A stretch of 64,000 nt of DNA from Alternaria dauci (GCF_042100115.1 NC_091273.1:1550001-1614000), one strand, 5' to 3'; numbered from the stretch's first letter, positions 31,516 through 43,134 are shown. Program-made: numbers and translations. The notes: a model not told the origin generated them from the sequence alone.

Positions 31516-33621
31516 GGGTTCGTGTAGGTGCGTGTAGGCTCATGCGATAAGAACAGAACTTGAGAGGCTGAACTCGGCAGCGTGGTCGCGCGCGTCTGCT
31601 ACTTGTTAGCTGCTTTCATGCTATTGAAAGATGATTAGCATACAGAGAGAGGGAAGAACAGGTGCATCCGCTGGAATATCACTAAAACCCAGTTGTGCGT
31701 CAACGTGTTGCGAGCTGAGGTTGCTGCCTCTTTGCTGTATTCTTGGCTTAGTGAAAAGGCGTACATGAAGTTCTAATCGGGGGAAGGCGTGGCTCCATGC
31801 ATGCGCAGTGCACCGCTCGCAAGGCTGAAGCACGTCTGCGTTGAGAGCTGCCGTGCACACAAAGCTCTTAGCGCTGTTGGCAGGGATCTAAGTACTGATG
31901 CGCTCTCAGCCTGTCGCCATGCAGGACAGACAAGAAAGCGTTCGCGCGAATGCAATATTCGTAAACATCATCTAACGTACCTCACGGGTAGCTCACACGA
32001 GTAGAAGGCTCACGCCGCGAGCGCAAAAGCTAGAGGACGATAGGTCGTGGCGTCCACTCAGAGGGAACCTAAGCGCTAGATCGCTGCTTTATCAGTAGCG
32101 CTTACGCGCCAGTGCATAGCGAAGCAAGCCACCAACACAGGAATGTGTGCTAATAGTCCGTATACAGAAAAGGGGGTTACTGCATACAGAAAAATCAAGG
32201 GACTTTGTAACAGTCGCATAAGTGAAAGCTAAGCTTCCCGTCCGCTCAGCCATATACAAGCAGTGTACCGGCGGATTAGTAGTTAGGTGGGTGACCACTA
32301 GCGAATCCCCGCTGTTGTATGTTTTTTGTTTGTTACCTTTTTTTTTCCCGCAGTTCTGCGCCCTGTCTGCTCTTTTTGTCGTTAGTACTGTACAAGCTTC
32401 GTCACGATAGCTCTCTGTGCAGTGCTTTTTTTCTTGTTGCATTTACACCACTAAAGTTTGTTCATCCTCCATGTCCCCAGGGTCCACGTGTCAGTCAACC
32501 CCGTATGATGACAGTAGGTAGGCTTCGTCCTCGCAATGCCATCGGGTCGTTGGACAGTAATTGATTTCTAGTTGGCAATGCCCCATCGTTCTCGAAAGGA
32601 AGCTAGACACGAGCCGACGAATGACGAGCCACCGTCTCCATCTCCAGATCTATCAGACACTAGGCTGCTATAGTACGCCTCAACACTAGCTTGGCCGATC
32701 GCGAATTACAGTTTGATGCCCATACCTCGTGGGTCATTAGAATACTTGCGGAATACATGCTTCTGCTGGAGCAGCAAAGACTCTATGGCAGGCTACGGGC
32801 GTGCATGTGCAAGAAATCTATTGTGGCTACTTGATAGCTGTCAGAGACAACGACACTACCCAACCTGAGTACGGTAAAGCTATAGTTGAAGTAGGAGGAA
32901 CAGAGTAAGACACCCTCAACCGGATAAACACTCAGTACGGAGAAAACCCCAACTCTCATCTTGACCCTGAAGTTATAGTTCCTGGGATACGAAGTCCGCA
33001 GAGCCAACAAGAACATCATCATCATCATCATAGATGTCCTCTGCTGTGCAGTCGTGGTGGTATTGGAGCTAATTGGTCTCCACTCGCGCTAAAACTAGCA
33101 GCAGGAACTACCGTAGGGAGCTTGAACCGCCGGCCACCGGAAGGTCGCGCCACATGGCATGGCAAGCCCGCATCCTGATCTAAGCCACATACAGAGGAGA
33201 TTTGTACGCAAGGGTCACCATGGGAGCGATAAATGACCAGAAAGAGCGACGTGGTCTCTGTGGACATTTCAGAACACATTTTCACGTCCACCTCGACAAA
33301 ACCCATCTATCAGTGCTTCCAGACTCGTCCTTAGTGTTGCCATAGACGATCTGCGGCCAGGGGATTGGGTTGTCGAAGCTCATCTGAGCACCTCTAGGGC
33401 AAAAGTTAGCGTGAGCGTATGAGTTCTGCCCAACGCTAGTACGCAGCACTGCAGCAAGCCACGATGCGGTCCGGCCAACTCGGCCTGGAATTTCCGGCAT
33501 ACAAGACAGGTACATATACCGAGATTCAAAAAAAACACCACCACTGACACCTCGTCCTTGTCTACACATTTTGCCACACGACTCCAACGGGGAAAGATTG
33601 TGTCTTCAGACGCGACGAGAT
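31516..33621. other. Gene-poor spacer beside the repeat island
   Basis: About 2.1 kb of normal composition holding only short overlapping open frames on both strands. None carries a recognisable domain or signal peptide with good splice context. A short ATC/CAT microsatellite lies near 33018-33033. I see no RNA gene or repeat. Confidence 0.6.
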
Positions 33622-35209
33622 ATGAAAGGACCGCTGTACCTACTACTCTTCCTTGCCACATGGACCTCTACTGGACGGGCACAAGATGCCGACTCGCTCG
33701 CGGTGATCGCCAAGCTTCCCAACTGCGCGGTATATGGAACCCGATCTCAAGAAGACGATATATGGCTGACGCTCGTAGCAACTATGTTTGGTGACTTCTA
33801 TAGTCGACTCACCTTGTCAACTTACAAACTCGACATGCATATGTACCAACTCTAAACTCCAGGCTGCCGTGGAGAAATGCGTCATCTCTTCGTGTACCAT
33901 AAGAGAGAGCTTGAGTAAGTCGGGAACTGTTGTCATGCAACCTTTGATCTACGGCTCACAATGTGTGTTAGCTACGAAAAACGTCACTTCGACCTTCTGC
34001 CACGCGCCTGTACGCTCGGAAACTACCCATCTGCGAGTTTCTAATATAGTCATGTGCGTGGTAACAATCTCCTGCGCCATCTCACGCCTCGTCTACCATA
34101 GATATCTCACGATTACTGGGCTTGGTTGGGATGACTATATCGTGGCCGTTACGGTACTTATATCTGTACCTTCTGTTGTAATCATCGACAGGGGTATGCT
34201 TACAAACGGAATCGGTGTTGATCTCTGGACCGTTCCATTTGACCACCTCGAGAACTTTGTGCGATGGCTGTATACCCTCACCCTACTATACTTTATCCAG
34301 TCCTCTTTGGTCAAGGTCTCGCTGATTCTATTTTTCTTGCGGATCTTTCCGAGAAGGCGGACAGTACAGCTCTTGTGGGGGACTATCGCCTTTATCATAG
34401 TATGGACCATATCGTTCTTCATTCCTGGCTCATGCCCATGCCTACCAGTAAGTAAAGTTCATCGATGAATTGCGTGACATGTACGCTAACTTTGTGCTTT
34501 TGCTTGCAGCTTACAGATTACTGGACAGCTTGGGATAAGGCAAAGCCGACTGAGTGTCTCAACATATACGCGGTAATCTGGGCACACGCCATTATATGTA
34601 TCGTGGTCGACATATGGATGCTATGTATTCCTCTTTATGAGGTTTTCCATCTCCAAATGAGATTCATGAAGAAGTTCAGCGTGGCTCTTATGTTCTTCGT
34701 TGGTACCTTGTCAGTATTCTTGCAACCTGCGCCATCTGGCTTCTAGCTAACGCCTCCACAGTGTTACGGTTGTGTCTATCCTCCGCCTCAGATCGCTCAT
34801 TTCTTTCGGCGGCACGAGCAATGTCACATGGGCGCAGACAAACGTCGTTTTATGGTCCGTCTACGAGATCAATGTCGGAATCATATGCGCATGCATGCCG
34901 GCTCTCCGCTTGATCCTCATCCGCGCGTTTCCCACGGTCATCAGTGCGATACAAGGAAGCACCCAGCGAAGCGGCAAAAACCATCTCGGGAGTGGAGGTC
35001 GTGGCACAAAGGGGAATGTCGACACGATAGGAAGTGCCAAAAGTAGAAAAGAGAATGTGATCGTTGACCTGAGCACGATTGCATATACTACGACGTTTTC
35101 GCTGCGGCTTGAGGAGAACGATGAGGCTGACCTTGTCTCTATAGAAGAGTTTAGCGAGAGTACGAGCAGAGCCCGAGGGGATAGCTACACTAGTGAATTA
35201 AGCTTGTAG
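33622..35209 (+). CDS. CFEM-domain PTH11-like seven-transmembrane receptor
   Basis: Four exons: 33622-33729, 33779-34447, 34510-34709 and 34762-35209, giving 474 residues. The introns (49, 62 and 52 bp) have GT..AG ends and keep frame. Residues 1-20 are a signal peptide. Residues 30-95 form a CFEM domain with cysteines at 35, 39, 49, 56, 58, 70, 75 and about 95; the first intron falls inside it (LPNCA | QLCLVTS). About 110-390 is a rhodopsin-like membrane region (GWDDYIV, SLVKVSLILFFLRIFP, RLKSL-like RLRSLISF). The soluble C-tail is serine-rich. Such receptors sense surface cues and are linked to infection structures in Magnaporthe PTH11. The ligand is unknown. The ATG at 33622 is chosen because it starts the signal peptide. 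Confidence 0.87.
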
Positions 35210-35440
35210 TCATACAATATATGGGTTTGATGGTGAAGGTCAGGGAAAGAAGGCCTGATGCTTGACTGATTGGTAGAGTGATAGCATCCAAATTATTTCG
35301 TCGCGTCTAATGGCAAGGTATCGGCCTAGTAATGCTGTAAGGCATGTCAATGGATTCCATCCAACGCTTGTTACAAACTCCAGACGCCCAAGCTTGTTGA
35401 CAGAAACGACTTCAAAACGTTCCCACACGCCTTCTGTTCC

Positions 35441-37013
35441 TTAGAGGAAGTAGTCCGCCACTGGCTTCTTCGCTGGCATGCCTCGTGAGTCCTGTGGAGC
35501 GGCTTCGAATACCCGGTATCGCCGTCCTGGCCCGTCTCTATTCATTTGGAAATTGTCGTTGAGTACAGAACTCAATCTCCTCTCGCCATTGGGCCCGGCG
35601 TTCGAGCCTAGCACCCAGCCTCCACCACCACCCGCTCTATCTCCGTTCGACCTCCGTTGGAAACCGGCGTTTGATCCATCTTCGCCGAGCTCCAAAATGG
35701 CAGCTACGTTACCGCAACGGTAGCAGTAGTTTGGCGCTGACCAGACAGTAACAATTGTTGAGTCGAACATTTCCTTGAATCCTTCCATAACCAATTGATG
35801 AGCCCTAGCAATAAGACTGAGGTCGTTTTTGTGGTTGAACGTCTTGACGATATCAGCCCCGAATAGAAATCCTGCACCACGTGGAGAAAGGCCCCAGCCG
35901 TCAATCTCGTCGGGATCAGACCATAGGAGGTCGCACATGGCTCCTTCGTGCGGCACCTCCTGCTTCCGGTCCAACAGTCGGATCTTGTCTACTGAGTCAA
36001 CGAGCGGTGACAAACCTCCGTGTACGCACAGGATGGCTCCGGTATCGTTCCGAGCCGAGCCGTTGGCGGAGGAGGTTGCGCCAGTTCCTGCAGGGCCAAC
36101 ACGTCCGGGCGTTGGGGCGACAGGGGAGGAAGAGCCCATATTTGCGCTTACTTGTGATGCAGCGCTTGATTGGGAGTCTGAGTTGCGTGCGTATCGGTAC
36201 ATAACCTCGCCGTTAGCGTTGAGCGTTTCGATCTCGATGTCTTGGTCAATGTCGGGCATGTTTTCAGCGTTGCTGGACTCGGCTATGGGGCCATCGGTGG
36301 CTTGGAGGGAAGTCGCAGCGCCTTGGACGAGAGCGCCGAGAGCTAGGTAGTCGAAGACTTCGCAGCAATATCTGTTCCTGTTTAGCATGGGCTCAGCTAC
36401 ACGGGCCGGGTAATTGTCATTACCTCCACACATTCGCGCTGCCATACTTCCTCAAGCACTCGTCGTAGAAACCGTATACAGTTGTAATCTGGCGAGACTC
36501 GTGGTTGCCTCTGATGAGCGTTATCCGGTCTGGGTACCGAACTTTGAGGCATAAAAGTAGGAGGAAAGATTCGAGCGAGTAGAAACCACGGTCAACGAAG
36601 TCGCCTACACATGGTCAGCACAAAGAAACAGAGCGGGGCCCGGCTGGCTTACCCATGAAGAGGTAATTCGTATCTGGTACATCTCCACCAACTCGGAAGA
36701 GCTCCATGAGGTCGTGAAATTGGCCATGGATATCACCGCATATCTAAAAGGAGCAAAAGATTAGCCATGTCCACGAATCCCAACAGTAATGTGCCTACCG
36801 TCACTGGCGCATCCACACCAACGACATTGCCCTCCTCGATCAACAGCTCGCGTGCCTTGTAACATAGCTCTCGGACTTGATTCTCGGGAATCGGGCGACA
36901 TGCGCGGAGCTGCTGGATCGCCCTGCGATCGATGTCAGCCCTGTGTATTGCATGTATAATAGTAGGCTGAATGGCTAGCCGTACTTGTCAAGGTCGCTGC
37001 CACCGGCACTCAT
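35441..37013 (-). CDS. Serine/threonine protein phosphatase PP4 catalytic subunit
   Basis: Five exons on the minus strand: 37013-36985, 36940-36799, 36743-36653, 36604-36424 and 36371-35441, encoding 457 residues. All metal-binding motifs are present: GDIHGQ (60-65), GDFVDRG (88-94), RGNHE (119-123) and HGG (H265). The C-terminus KKPVADYFL is that of PP4c (yeast Pph3), including the carboxymethylated Leu. PP4 acts in DNA-damage recovery and dephosphorylates gamma-H2A. Two insertions make it longer than the usual ~307 residues: about 95 residues rich in Ser, Asn and acidic residues between [12 protein letters not shown] and AILCVHGG, and about 48 glycine-rich residues before RVFEAAPQ. The catalytic residues look intact. 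Confidence 0.93.
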
Positions 37014-37583
37014 GGTGACGGCTATGCGCTACACGCCCGCGCGGGGCTGTTCGGGACGTATGAGGGTCTGTTTCTCAATCACGTGCGCAAGAGTTTTGCA
37101 GTGGCGGAAGCTGTTCGTAATTGAAGATTCTGGTGGGCGCGAGTGGTATAGACGGTGGCGGTACGCGTATGGCGTGCTACAGATGCAACAACTGCGCGAA
37201 TCGTACGATTACGGAATGATTGTGTAGGACTGTTGAGTGAGGATAGCGATTGTATTATGATAAGTAGCCGTTTGGTGGGTTATCAAGTCAAAGTGGTGGG
37301 CTGGTAAAGTCGAGGACAAGAGAGATCCACAGCGGGCATGTCGAACGCGCAGGGATCTTCGTTAAGCCGCCCAGCTAGCTCGACGTTCCATGTTCACTCC
37401 ACCAGAACACCATCACCACCGACAGCCCCGCTTCCCCGCCATTGACACCTGCTCGAGGCATCTCAATTGGCACAGTACGATCTTCGCGACCATTGGCATT
37501 CCATCTGCCCGCTGCTAACGACTCCCCAGGTCCAGTGATGCCTCCGCAATCCGCTCTCTAATTTCCACACCCACACACATAAA
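37014..37583. other. Shared upstream region of PP4c and the small membrane protein
   Basis: 570 bp between two divergent start codons. Only chance frames are visible. Pyrimidine/CA-rich tracts near 37400-37580 fit a fungal core promoter and leader. Confidence 0.5.
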
Positions 37584-37994
37584 ATGCCTCCGCACCTCCA
37601 CCCGCGGTCGCGCATGACGACTTCGCTCTTTGGATCAACCCTCATGGTTTCGTTCCTCGTCGTCGCAGCTCCACATCTGATACCCTGCCCCGTCGACCCT
37701 CGCACACTCGCCGACTCCGCAGACCCTACAGGAGAGAACAGGCGGAGGAGGAGACGGAGAATACCCGAAGACGAGAGGTGTAACGAAGTCATGAGTGCGG
37801 AACGGCGGAGGCAGCGCCTGATCGAAGAAAAGTTGGCTGCAAAGAGGGAGTGCCCAGTACCCAAGCCTGGTGGTCTGATCGGGCAGGTCCTGGGCGTGCA
37901 AGACGAAGAGAGCAAAGAGGAGCAACAACTATCGATCATGCAAAGAGTCGAAAAGGTGGTCTGCAGACCTTGGGGAAAGAGCGACAACCAATAA
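37584..37994 (+). CDS. Small Arg-rich protein with one membrane segment, unknown function
   Basis: 136 residues, single exon. A hydrophobic segment (about residues 15-33, LFGSTLMVSFLVVAAPHLIP) follows a short basic N-terminus, which suits a membrane anchor or a mitochondrial inner-membrane insertion. Then come CPVDPR, a six-arginine run (RRRRRR), a charged helix, and a distinctive ECPVPKPGGLIGQVLG motif. I do not recognise the family. The start at 37584 has a good context (aaaATG); an alternative ATG at 37614 would leave the hydrophobic segment nearer the N-terminus. Codon use and the motif make it more credible than other short frames nearby, including the antisense frame 37463-38074. Confidence 0.62.
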   Translation: MPPHLHPRSRMTTSLFGSTLMVSFLVVAAPHLIPCPVDPRTLADSADPTGENRRRRRRRIPEDERCNEVMSAERRRQRLIEEKLAAKRECPVPKPGGLIGQVLGVQDEESKEEQQLSIMQRVEKVVCRPWGKSDNQ

Positions 37995-38473
37995 CAGGTG
38001 GTTTGCGGGAGCGATTCAACGAAATAGACATGCCGCGACTGGCCACGCTCACAAACATGGGGTACGATGCTCACGCCAGTGCGACCACTGCATCCCAGGA
38101 TTTGTACATGTATAGTGTCATTGGAAAGAGGACCGCATTAGACTGTATATAAGAAGGGCCAAGTCCTGATCGAACATCCCAACACCGCTCCTAGCCGTGC
38201 ACAGGCGACCTTCTACACCGCATGAGAATAGCAATAGTGTCCGCCAACGCGTCCAAAGAGCAAGGCGCTACAATACGCACCTCGACCCTGAAGCCCAGCA
38301 CTGTTCGGAAAGTCACCTAGTACGTAACAAAAGAATGTGACCGCGTGTCGCGTGGCGTGAGCGCACTACGTCATGAACCTCGCCAACCACCGTGCTTCGT
38401 CACAAAGTCTTCCAGATGCTGAACTCCACACCCACTTGGCAGAAGTCATTCTATGATCAACTCTGTGATCAAA
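37995..38473. other. Intergenic region
   Basis: About 480 bp between two genes on the same strand. It contains the 3' end of the small protein gene and the promoter of the DUF4385 gene. Nothing else is recognisable. Confidence 0.5.
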
Positions 38474-39001
38474 ATGCCCTCCAAACCCCTCACAAAATCC
38501 CAGCGGATGGCCTACCGCATCGGACGCGGCGAAACCGGCGTCCTAACATTCGAGCCCTACAAGTCCGAGATCCTCCCTTTATGGCGGTTCAAAACACCTG
38601 CCATCGCCCGCAAGTCCTCTTCCGACATCTACAGCAAATTCCTCGAATACGACAAGAACGACGACTTCATTGGCATGGACATGTCTCGCAAATTCCTGCA
38701 GATGGGCATGACTAGGGCAAAGAGATATGCAAATCACGCCGGAGGAAGAAAGTACGATAAGGAGACTGGAGAGCAATTGGAGAAAAGCAAGGGTCATGAG
38801 GGACAGGAAGAGAAGTTGGAGGCTAGTGGCATCTTCAGGGAGATTTGGGAGAAGGCTAAGATGCATGAAGGGTACGTGGAGAAGAAGGAGAGGTTCATGA
38901 AGGAGCAAAAAGAGTGGGACAAGGAGAAAAAGAAGGAAGCAAAGACGGGGGTCAAAGTGGAGATCAAGACAGAGGTCAAGGAGGAGACCGAAGATGACTG
39001 A
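38474..39001 (+). CDS. DUF4385-domain protein
   Basis: 175 residues from the ATG at 38474 (MPSKPLTKSQRMAYRIGRGE). An in-frame ATG at 38453 would add seven residues and is less likely. The core (about residues 12-100) has the DUF4385 hallmarks: RIGRGETGVLTFEPYKSEIL, WRFKTP, DFIGMDMSRKFLQMG and TRAKRYANHAGGRKY. The function of the family is unknown; it occurs in bacteria, phages and fungi, which suggests past transfer. The C-terminal 75 residues are a highly charged Lys/Glu helix typical of eukaryotic tails. Single exon. Confidence 0.85.
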   Translation: MPSKPLTKSQRMAYRIGRGETGVLTFEPYKSEILPLWRFKTPAIARKSSSDIYSKFLEYDKNDDFIGMDMSRKFLQMGMTRAKRYANHAGGRKYDKETGEQLEKSKGHEGQEEKLEASGIFREIWEKAKMHEGYVEKKERFMKEQKEWDKEKKKEAKTGVKVEIKTEVKEETEDD

Positions 39002-39908
39002 GACTACGACACGTCAGAATCGCAGGGCTCTGCGCATCTCATCCGCCAAGGAAGCAAACAAGAGTTTGAGCATTCTGAGATTCGAACTAGGTTCTCTCGC
39101 CTCTTTCCGCATCTGCTGCAGACTTGCACCGACTACAAAGAGAGAGAGAGAGAGGGTTGGGAGGAAACTGTCTCGGGCCTGACACACGGTCAAGCGCTCC
39201 TCCCTGGAGACAGTCTACGGATGAAGCACGAGCGTCGTATCGCTGGCCCAGGTGCTTTCCGGTGTTCTATCGGGTGGAGCAACAGGCACTCAAATACATA
39301 CAAGACAGTGGGAAAAGGACCAAGTTGACGATATTAAAAGAAGCTCAATACTGGCCAAGCTAGAGAACGTAGTTTTGGGTGCGTGCATCTCACAGTGTGG
39401 AGAGCTAGGCGAAGTTGAATTGTCAATTTCACAAACCTCAGGCAAACCAGGTTCTACGTGGATGAAGTGCATGTCTTTCGAAAGGACGCGTCTAGTCTGC
39501 TGTAGAATGAAGGTATGAGGACTCCACCCAAAGTCAACATGGAAAAATCTGGGCATCGCCTTGGATCGACAACCCAAATTGATACAGTTAGTACTGGTCT
39601 TGTAACACCAGCGTGGTGTTCGAGTGTCATGCAACTTGACTGGGTGCCTCGTTCGAATGGGTGGAAGGTGTGTGAAATTCTGCTTGTCTATCTGTCTCGA
39701 AACCGGCAAAAGAAAGAGATGATGGCGAGCTCGACAGGATACGATGTGGAGAACTCTGGCCCTGATAGGGTGAAGTAGCTTCAGGACGAGAATTGAGTTG
39801 TCAAGAGACGGTGTATAACCATGTACTTGCATATCGGGGAGTAGGATAGCAATGTAGATGTTGATTTGCTGAAGGCAAAATACCCCATCGTCTTCATTCG
39901 CTCTTTCC
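39002..39908. other. Intergenic region between convergent genes
   Basis: About 900 bp between the DUF4385 gene and the MYND gene, both ending here. A (GA)n microsatellite lies at about 39139-39155. The 218-residue frame on the minus strand (39290-39946) has no domain, runs through the MYND gene terminus in another frame and is judged spurious. Confidence 0.5.
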
Positions 39909-40799
39909 TCAGTCGGCTTTCCTACGCCACTCCTGCGGAATTTCAAAGTTTGGGTTCTCGCTCATCTCTCCCTCTTCTTTCGCATACATCCTCTCCACAT
40001 CCCACTTGATCAGCCCGCCCTTCTCTGACACCTTGATTGCCTGACCCCTGTCCTCCAGACTCATAGTGCAAATATCTTTATGCACAGCCCAGTCCCCTTT
40101 CTGGCACACATCCGAACAGTAAGTCGACGTACCGCACCTCCCACACCTCTGTAGCGAAACACCCGTCTTCTTGCAAGCCGTACAACTTGAAAGATCAAGA
40201 GATGAATAGAGCAAGTGTGGACTCATCGGTATTCCATCACTCCAAGGATCCATCGGCCCATACTCGACAAGGAACCTATGTTTCATCTTCTTACCCGTCT
40301 CCCACCTCTTTTCCCTGACTATCTTTCCCGCAAACGCACAGGCTAGTTTCTCAATCTCCTCGGGGTCCGTGAGTTCTCTATCGCCCAACATGCTCTCTTT
40401 CAGATTCGGTATCCATTTCCCTCTATTTTCGCCCTCTAGACCAATGTCGTATGTAAGCATCAGCCTCCATTTTTCGCCGATGCTATCCAAAATGCCAAAA
40501 GTGATGTGGTTGGTTATGCGACCAATTTCGATTTTCGAGCCGTGCGGTGTGCCTTCGGTGATGCCCAACATCCATGTTACGGAAAACCAGGCATCCAAAT
40601 CCAAAAAAGCTGCCAGAGCGCTTGGATGCCATTTGTAGAGAACTGTTGCTAGACCAATCGCTGGAGTTAGGATCTTGGGAGTGTCTGGAGTGAGGCTGGC
40701 AGTGTCGACAACACTGAGAGGGGAGCCATCCAGGTGTAGTGCAGCATCGGGATAGTCCGGTATCCTGAAGTCGGATAATGGAATGAATTGCGCATCCAT
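39909..40799 (-). CDS. MYND zinc-finger protein
   Basis: 296 residues, single exon, starting at the ATG 40799 (MDAQFIPLSDF). Residues 206-244 form a complete MYND finger with ligands C206, C209, C219, C222, C228, C232, H240 and C244. MYND domains bind proline-rich peptides in partner proteins. Residues 1-200 contain no domain I can name, but WHPSALAAFLDLDAWFSVTWMLG and ITNHITFGILDSIGEKWRLMLTYDIG look like a folded region. A fungal MYND protein of unknown partner. The open frame extends upstream without a further ATG. Confidence 0.85.
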   Translation of the reverse strand: MDAQFIPLSDFRIPDYPDAALHLDGSPLSVVDTASLTPDTPKILTPAIGLATVLYKWHPSALAAFLDLDAWFSVTWMLGITEGTPHGSKIEIGRITNHITFGILDSIGEKWRLMLTYDIGLEGENRGKWIPNLKESMLGDRELTDPEEIEKLACAFAGKIVREKRWETGKKMKHRFLVEYGPMDPWSDGIPMSPHLLYSSLDLSSCTACKKTGVSLQRCGRCGTSTYCSDVCQKGDWAVHKDICTMSLEDRGQAIKVSEKGGLIKWDVERMYAKEEGEMSENPNFEIPQEWRRKAD

Positions 40800-41050
40800 G
40801 GTTTGGGATGTGTGATGTGCTGCACTGAGCGAGCTAACGGGAAAGTACACAGGGCGTGTAAGTGGGGCTGCTGACTAGATTCTCATTGGCCAAACTAGCA
40901 CATCGAGAGTAGGCTTCAATGAAGTATAGATGCATCAAAAAGACATAGTATAGGCAATTGGAACAAGTATCAAATCATGATAAATCACGTTCATTAGTTT
41001 GTAGAGCGCTATCCTCGGCTATACCTGTCGTACCTGTACATTCCATGCTC

Positions 41051-42365
41051 TTAGTTGCCTCCATATCCTTGTAGTGGATGCGGCTTAGGCCCCTGTTGTA
41101 CTGGTACGCTGTCCAGTGTCCCAGCAAACCTCAGAAGACCAACATCTGAGCCAGTCATGGTGTTCTTGTACTTTTTGCCGCTACCAAACTCGAACAAGAA
41201 GTTCATGGGGAAGCCAATATCGAATGGAACGGCAGAGTCAATGTCGTCAATCTCCTCCTCACTCAACTCGATTTCAAGCGCCTCGATATTGCCCTTGAGA
41301 TGATCGACCTTGCGGCCACCAACAATCGGGTACACGTAGGGGTATTTGTGTCGAACGTACGCCAGCGCGATGCTAGTGATCTGGGTCTTCTTTTGATTGG
41401 CAATGGCCTCGAGCTTCTTGGAGATTGCGATATGCTTCTCAGACGCGGGACCAAAGTTGCGGCCTTGCTCGTTGTTCTTGCGCTTCTCCTCGGTGGTAAA
41501 GTTGCCACCACCAAGAGCACCCCATGGGCAGAGTGCCATGCCCTCCTCGCGTGCCATTGGGATGATCTCGCGTTCGAAGTCACGATCGGCTGCGGACCAG
41601 CGTCCTTGGTAGACGCTGAAGCCGCGCAGGCCGTGGTTGCGGGCGTCTGGTATCGTCAGTTTAGACTCTGCATGTCTTCATAATGTGGGACTTACATTCG
41701 TTCGCCTTGCTGACGACCCAGGCAGGTGTGTCACTAATTCCAAGATACAGAACCTTTCCGGAGTTGACAACGGCGTTGAGCGATTGCATCAACTCTGGGA
41801 TGGATGTCGTAAAGTCCCACCAGTGCACGTACAGCAAGTCGATGTAATCAGTCTGAAGCTTCTTGAGCGATGCCTCAAGCGAAACGCGGAGGGACTTTGT
41901 GCTGTTACCGGCATAGTTGACACGCTGACGAGGAGAGTTGTTTGGGTCGGGGAAACAAGTGGTGAACTTGGTGGCTACGACCATCTCGTGGCGTACGCCT
42001 CGCTCCCTCATCCACTCTCCAATCCAAGTCTCGGATTCCTCGTTCTGGTAGTTGTTTGCGCTGCTGTAGTGTCAGCTTCGGTCGTGGAGCGCTATTGTTT
42101 CCATGTGGAACGCAGCCGTAGCCTTGGCGCGGGGAAACACAAAGACTTACGTGTCGATGAAGGTACCACCTTGCTGGTGGAAGAAATCTAGGATTTCAAA
42201 GACAGTTTTCTTGTCACACTTGCCCATGGTATCCACCCAAGCATCACCAAAGTTCATGGCTCCCAGGCAAAGAGGGGAAACGCGAACTCCGGCAGTAGGC
42301 GACATGACGCGGTGGAAGTCCAGGAGGGACGCCGCCTTGGGCGCATCACCGAATGGGGAAGGCAT
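41051..42365 (-). CDS. Aldo/keto reductase, aryl-alcohol dehydrogenase / norsolorinic acid reductase-like
   Basis: Three exons on the minus strand: 42365-42151, 42060-41696 and 41646-41051; 391 residues. The introns are 90 and 49 bp. This is an NADP-dependent aldehyde/ketone reductase of the AAD14/NorB type. The catalytic tetrad is visible as D71 and Y76 (GTFIDTANNY), K103 (VVATKF) and H151 (LLYVHWWD). The C-terminal LAYVRHKYPYVYPIVGGRKVDHL motif is typical of this subfamily. No polyketide synthase lies nearby, so a role in general aldehyde detoxification is as likely as secondary metabolism. Cytosolic, with no targeting signal. Confidence 0.93.
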
Positions 42366-43134
42366 CTTGGATCTGAGTTGTGAAGAGTTACGGAAGAAAT
42401 CGAATTCAGAGGTTGGATGTTAAAGTGCTCGTTATGAGGCAATTAGGGTAGGAAGGAGCCTCTTCTTATACCAATGCAGCTTTACATGGGCATGACGTGT
42501 TAGGCTGGAGTACCCCAGGGTTCATCTTCGCTTCCTTCCTCTATTACGTCCAAGTGGGAAACTGCCGAAGGTTTTCGGGGCCGATCGGTGTTGGATGGCG
42601 TTAAGACAGAGGGGTAGCATGTTGCACGTTTCATGTGGAGAGCTTTGGTGGTGGTAGATGTTATCTCCGCTAAGCTCCAGGTTCGTGTTGTCCGAACCTG
42701 ATGTGTCGGACGAGTGCAGACTGTGCAATTTTCGGTCACATCTAGAAGATTCGGAAAGCACCCGGCAATTGAAGTGAATATTGCCTAAATTCGACGATGA
42801 TTAGTAGCAGACGAATGGTCGCGGCCTTGATACCTAGGTACCTAGTCTTGGCATGTCAGCCATATGCATGATGCCCCACTACGCGATACATCAAGATGAT
42901 GCTCCATCGTCAGAATCGTATTGTATTCAATACAGGTGGTGGAAATATCTGATCAATTTCCGGCTAAAAACAACCTTGGGCAGAGCTTGGAGAAGCTTCT
43001 GCTACTAACAATATAGAATCCAAAAGCAATGATGTACACGTGAACTTTTCAGGGTATCCGTACCATGCAAGACTCCGTGCAAATGCAGCAAGATCAGAAA
43101 CAACAAGAATGACAGGACTACATCTCTCTGTCGA
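42366..43134. other. Intergenic region upstream of the aldo/keto reductase
   Basis: About 770 bp holding the reductase promoter (a pyrimidine-rich leader near 42450) and the 3' flank of REX4. Only short chance frames. Confidence 0.5.

Noticed and set aside
31621..33306. Several 60-116 codon frames between the HET fragment and the CFEM receptor
   Set aside because: They overlap each other on both strands and lack domains, splice support or coherent composition.
37463..38074. 203-residue minus-strand frame
   Set aside because: Shadow of the small membrane protein gene, rich in Cys/Ser/Arg without a fold.
39075..39110. tRNA-like T-loop (gttcgaat on the minus strand)
   Set aside because: The flanking bases cannot form a 5-bp T stem and no acceptor or anticodon arm is found.
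39290..39946. 218-residue minus-strand frame downstream of the MYND gene
   Set aside because: No domain, and it overlaps the MYND coding end in another frame. Probably 3' UTR and spacer.
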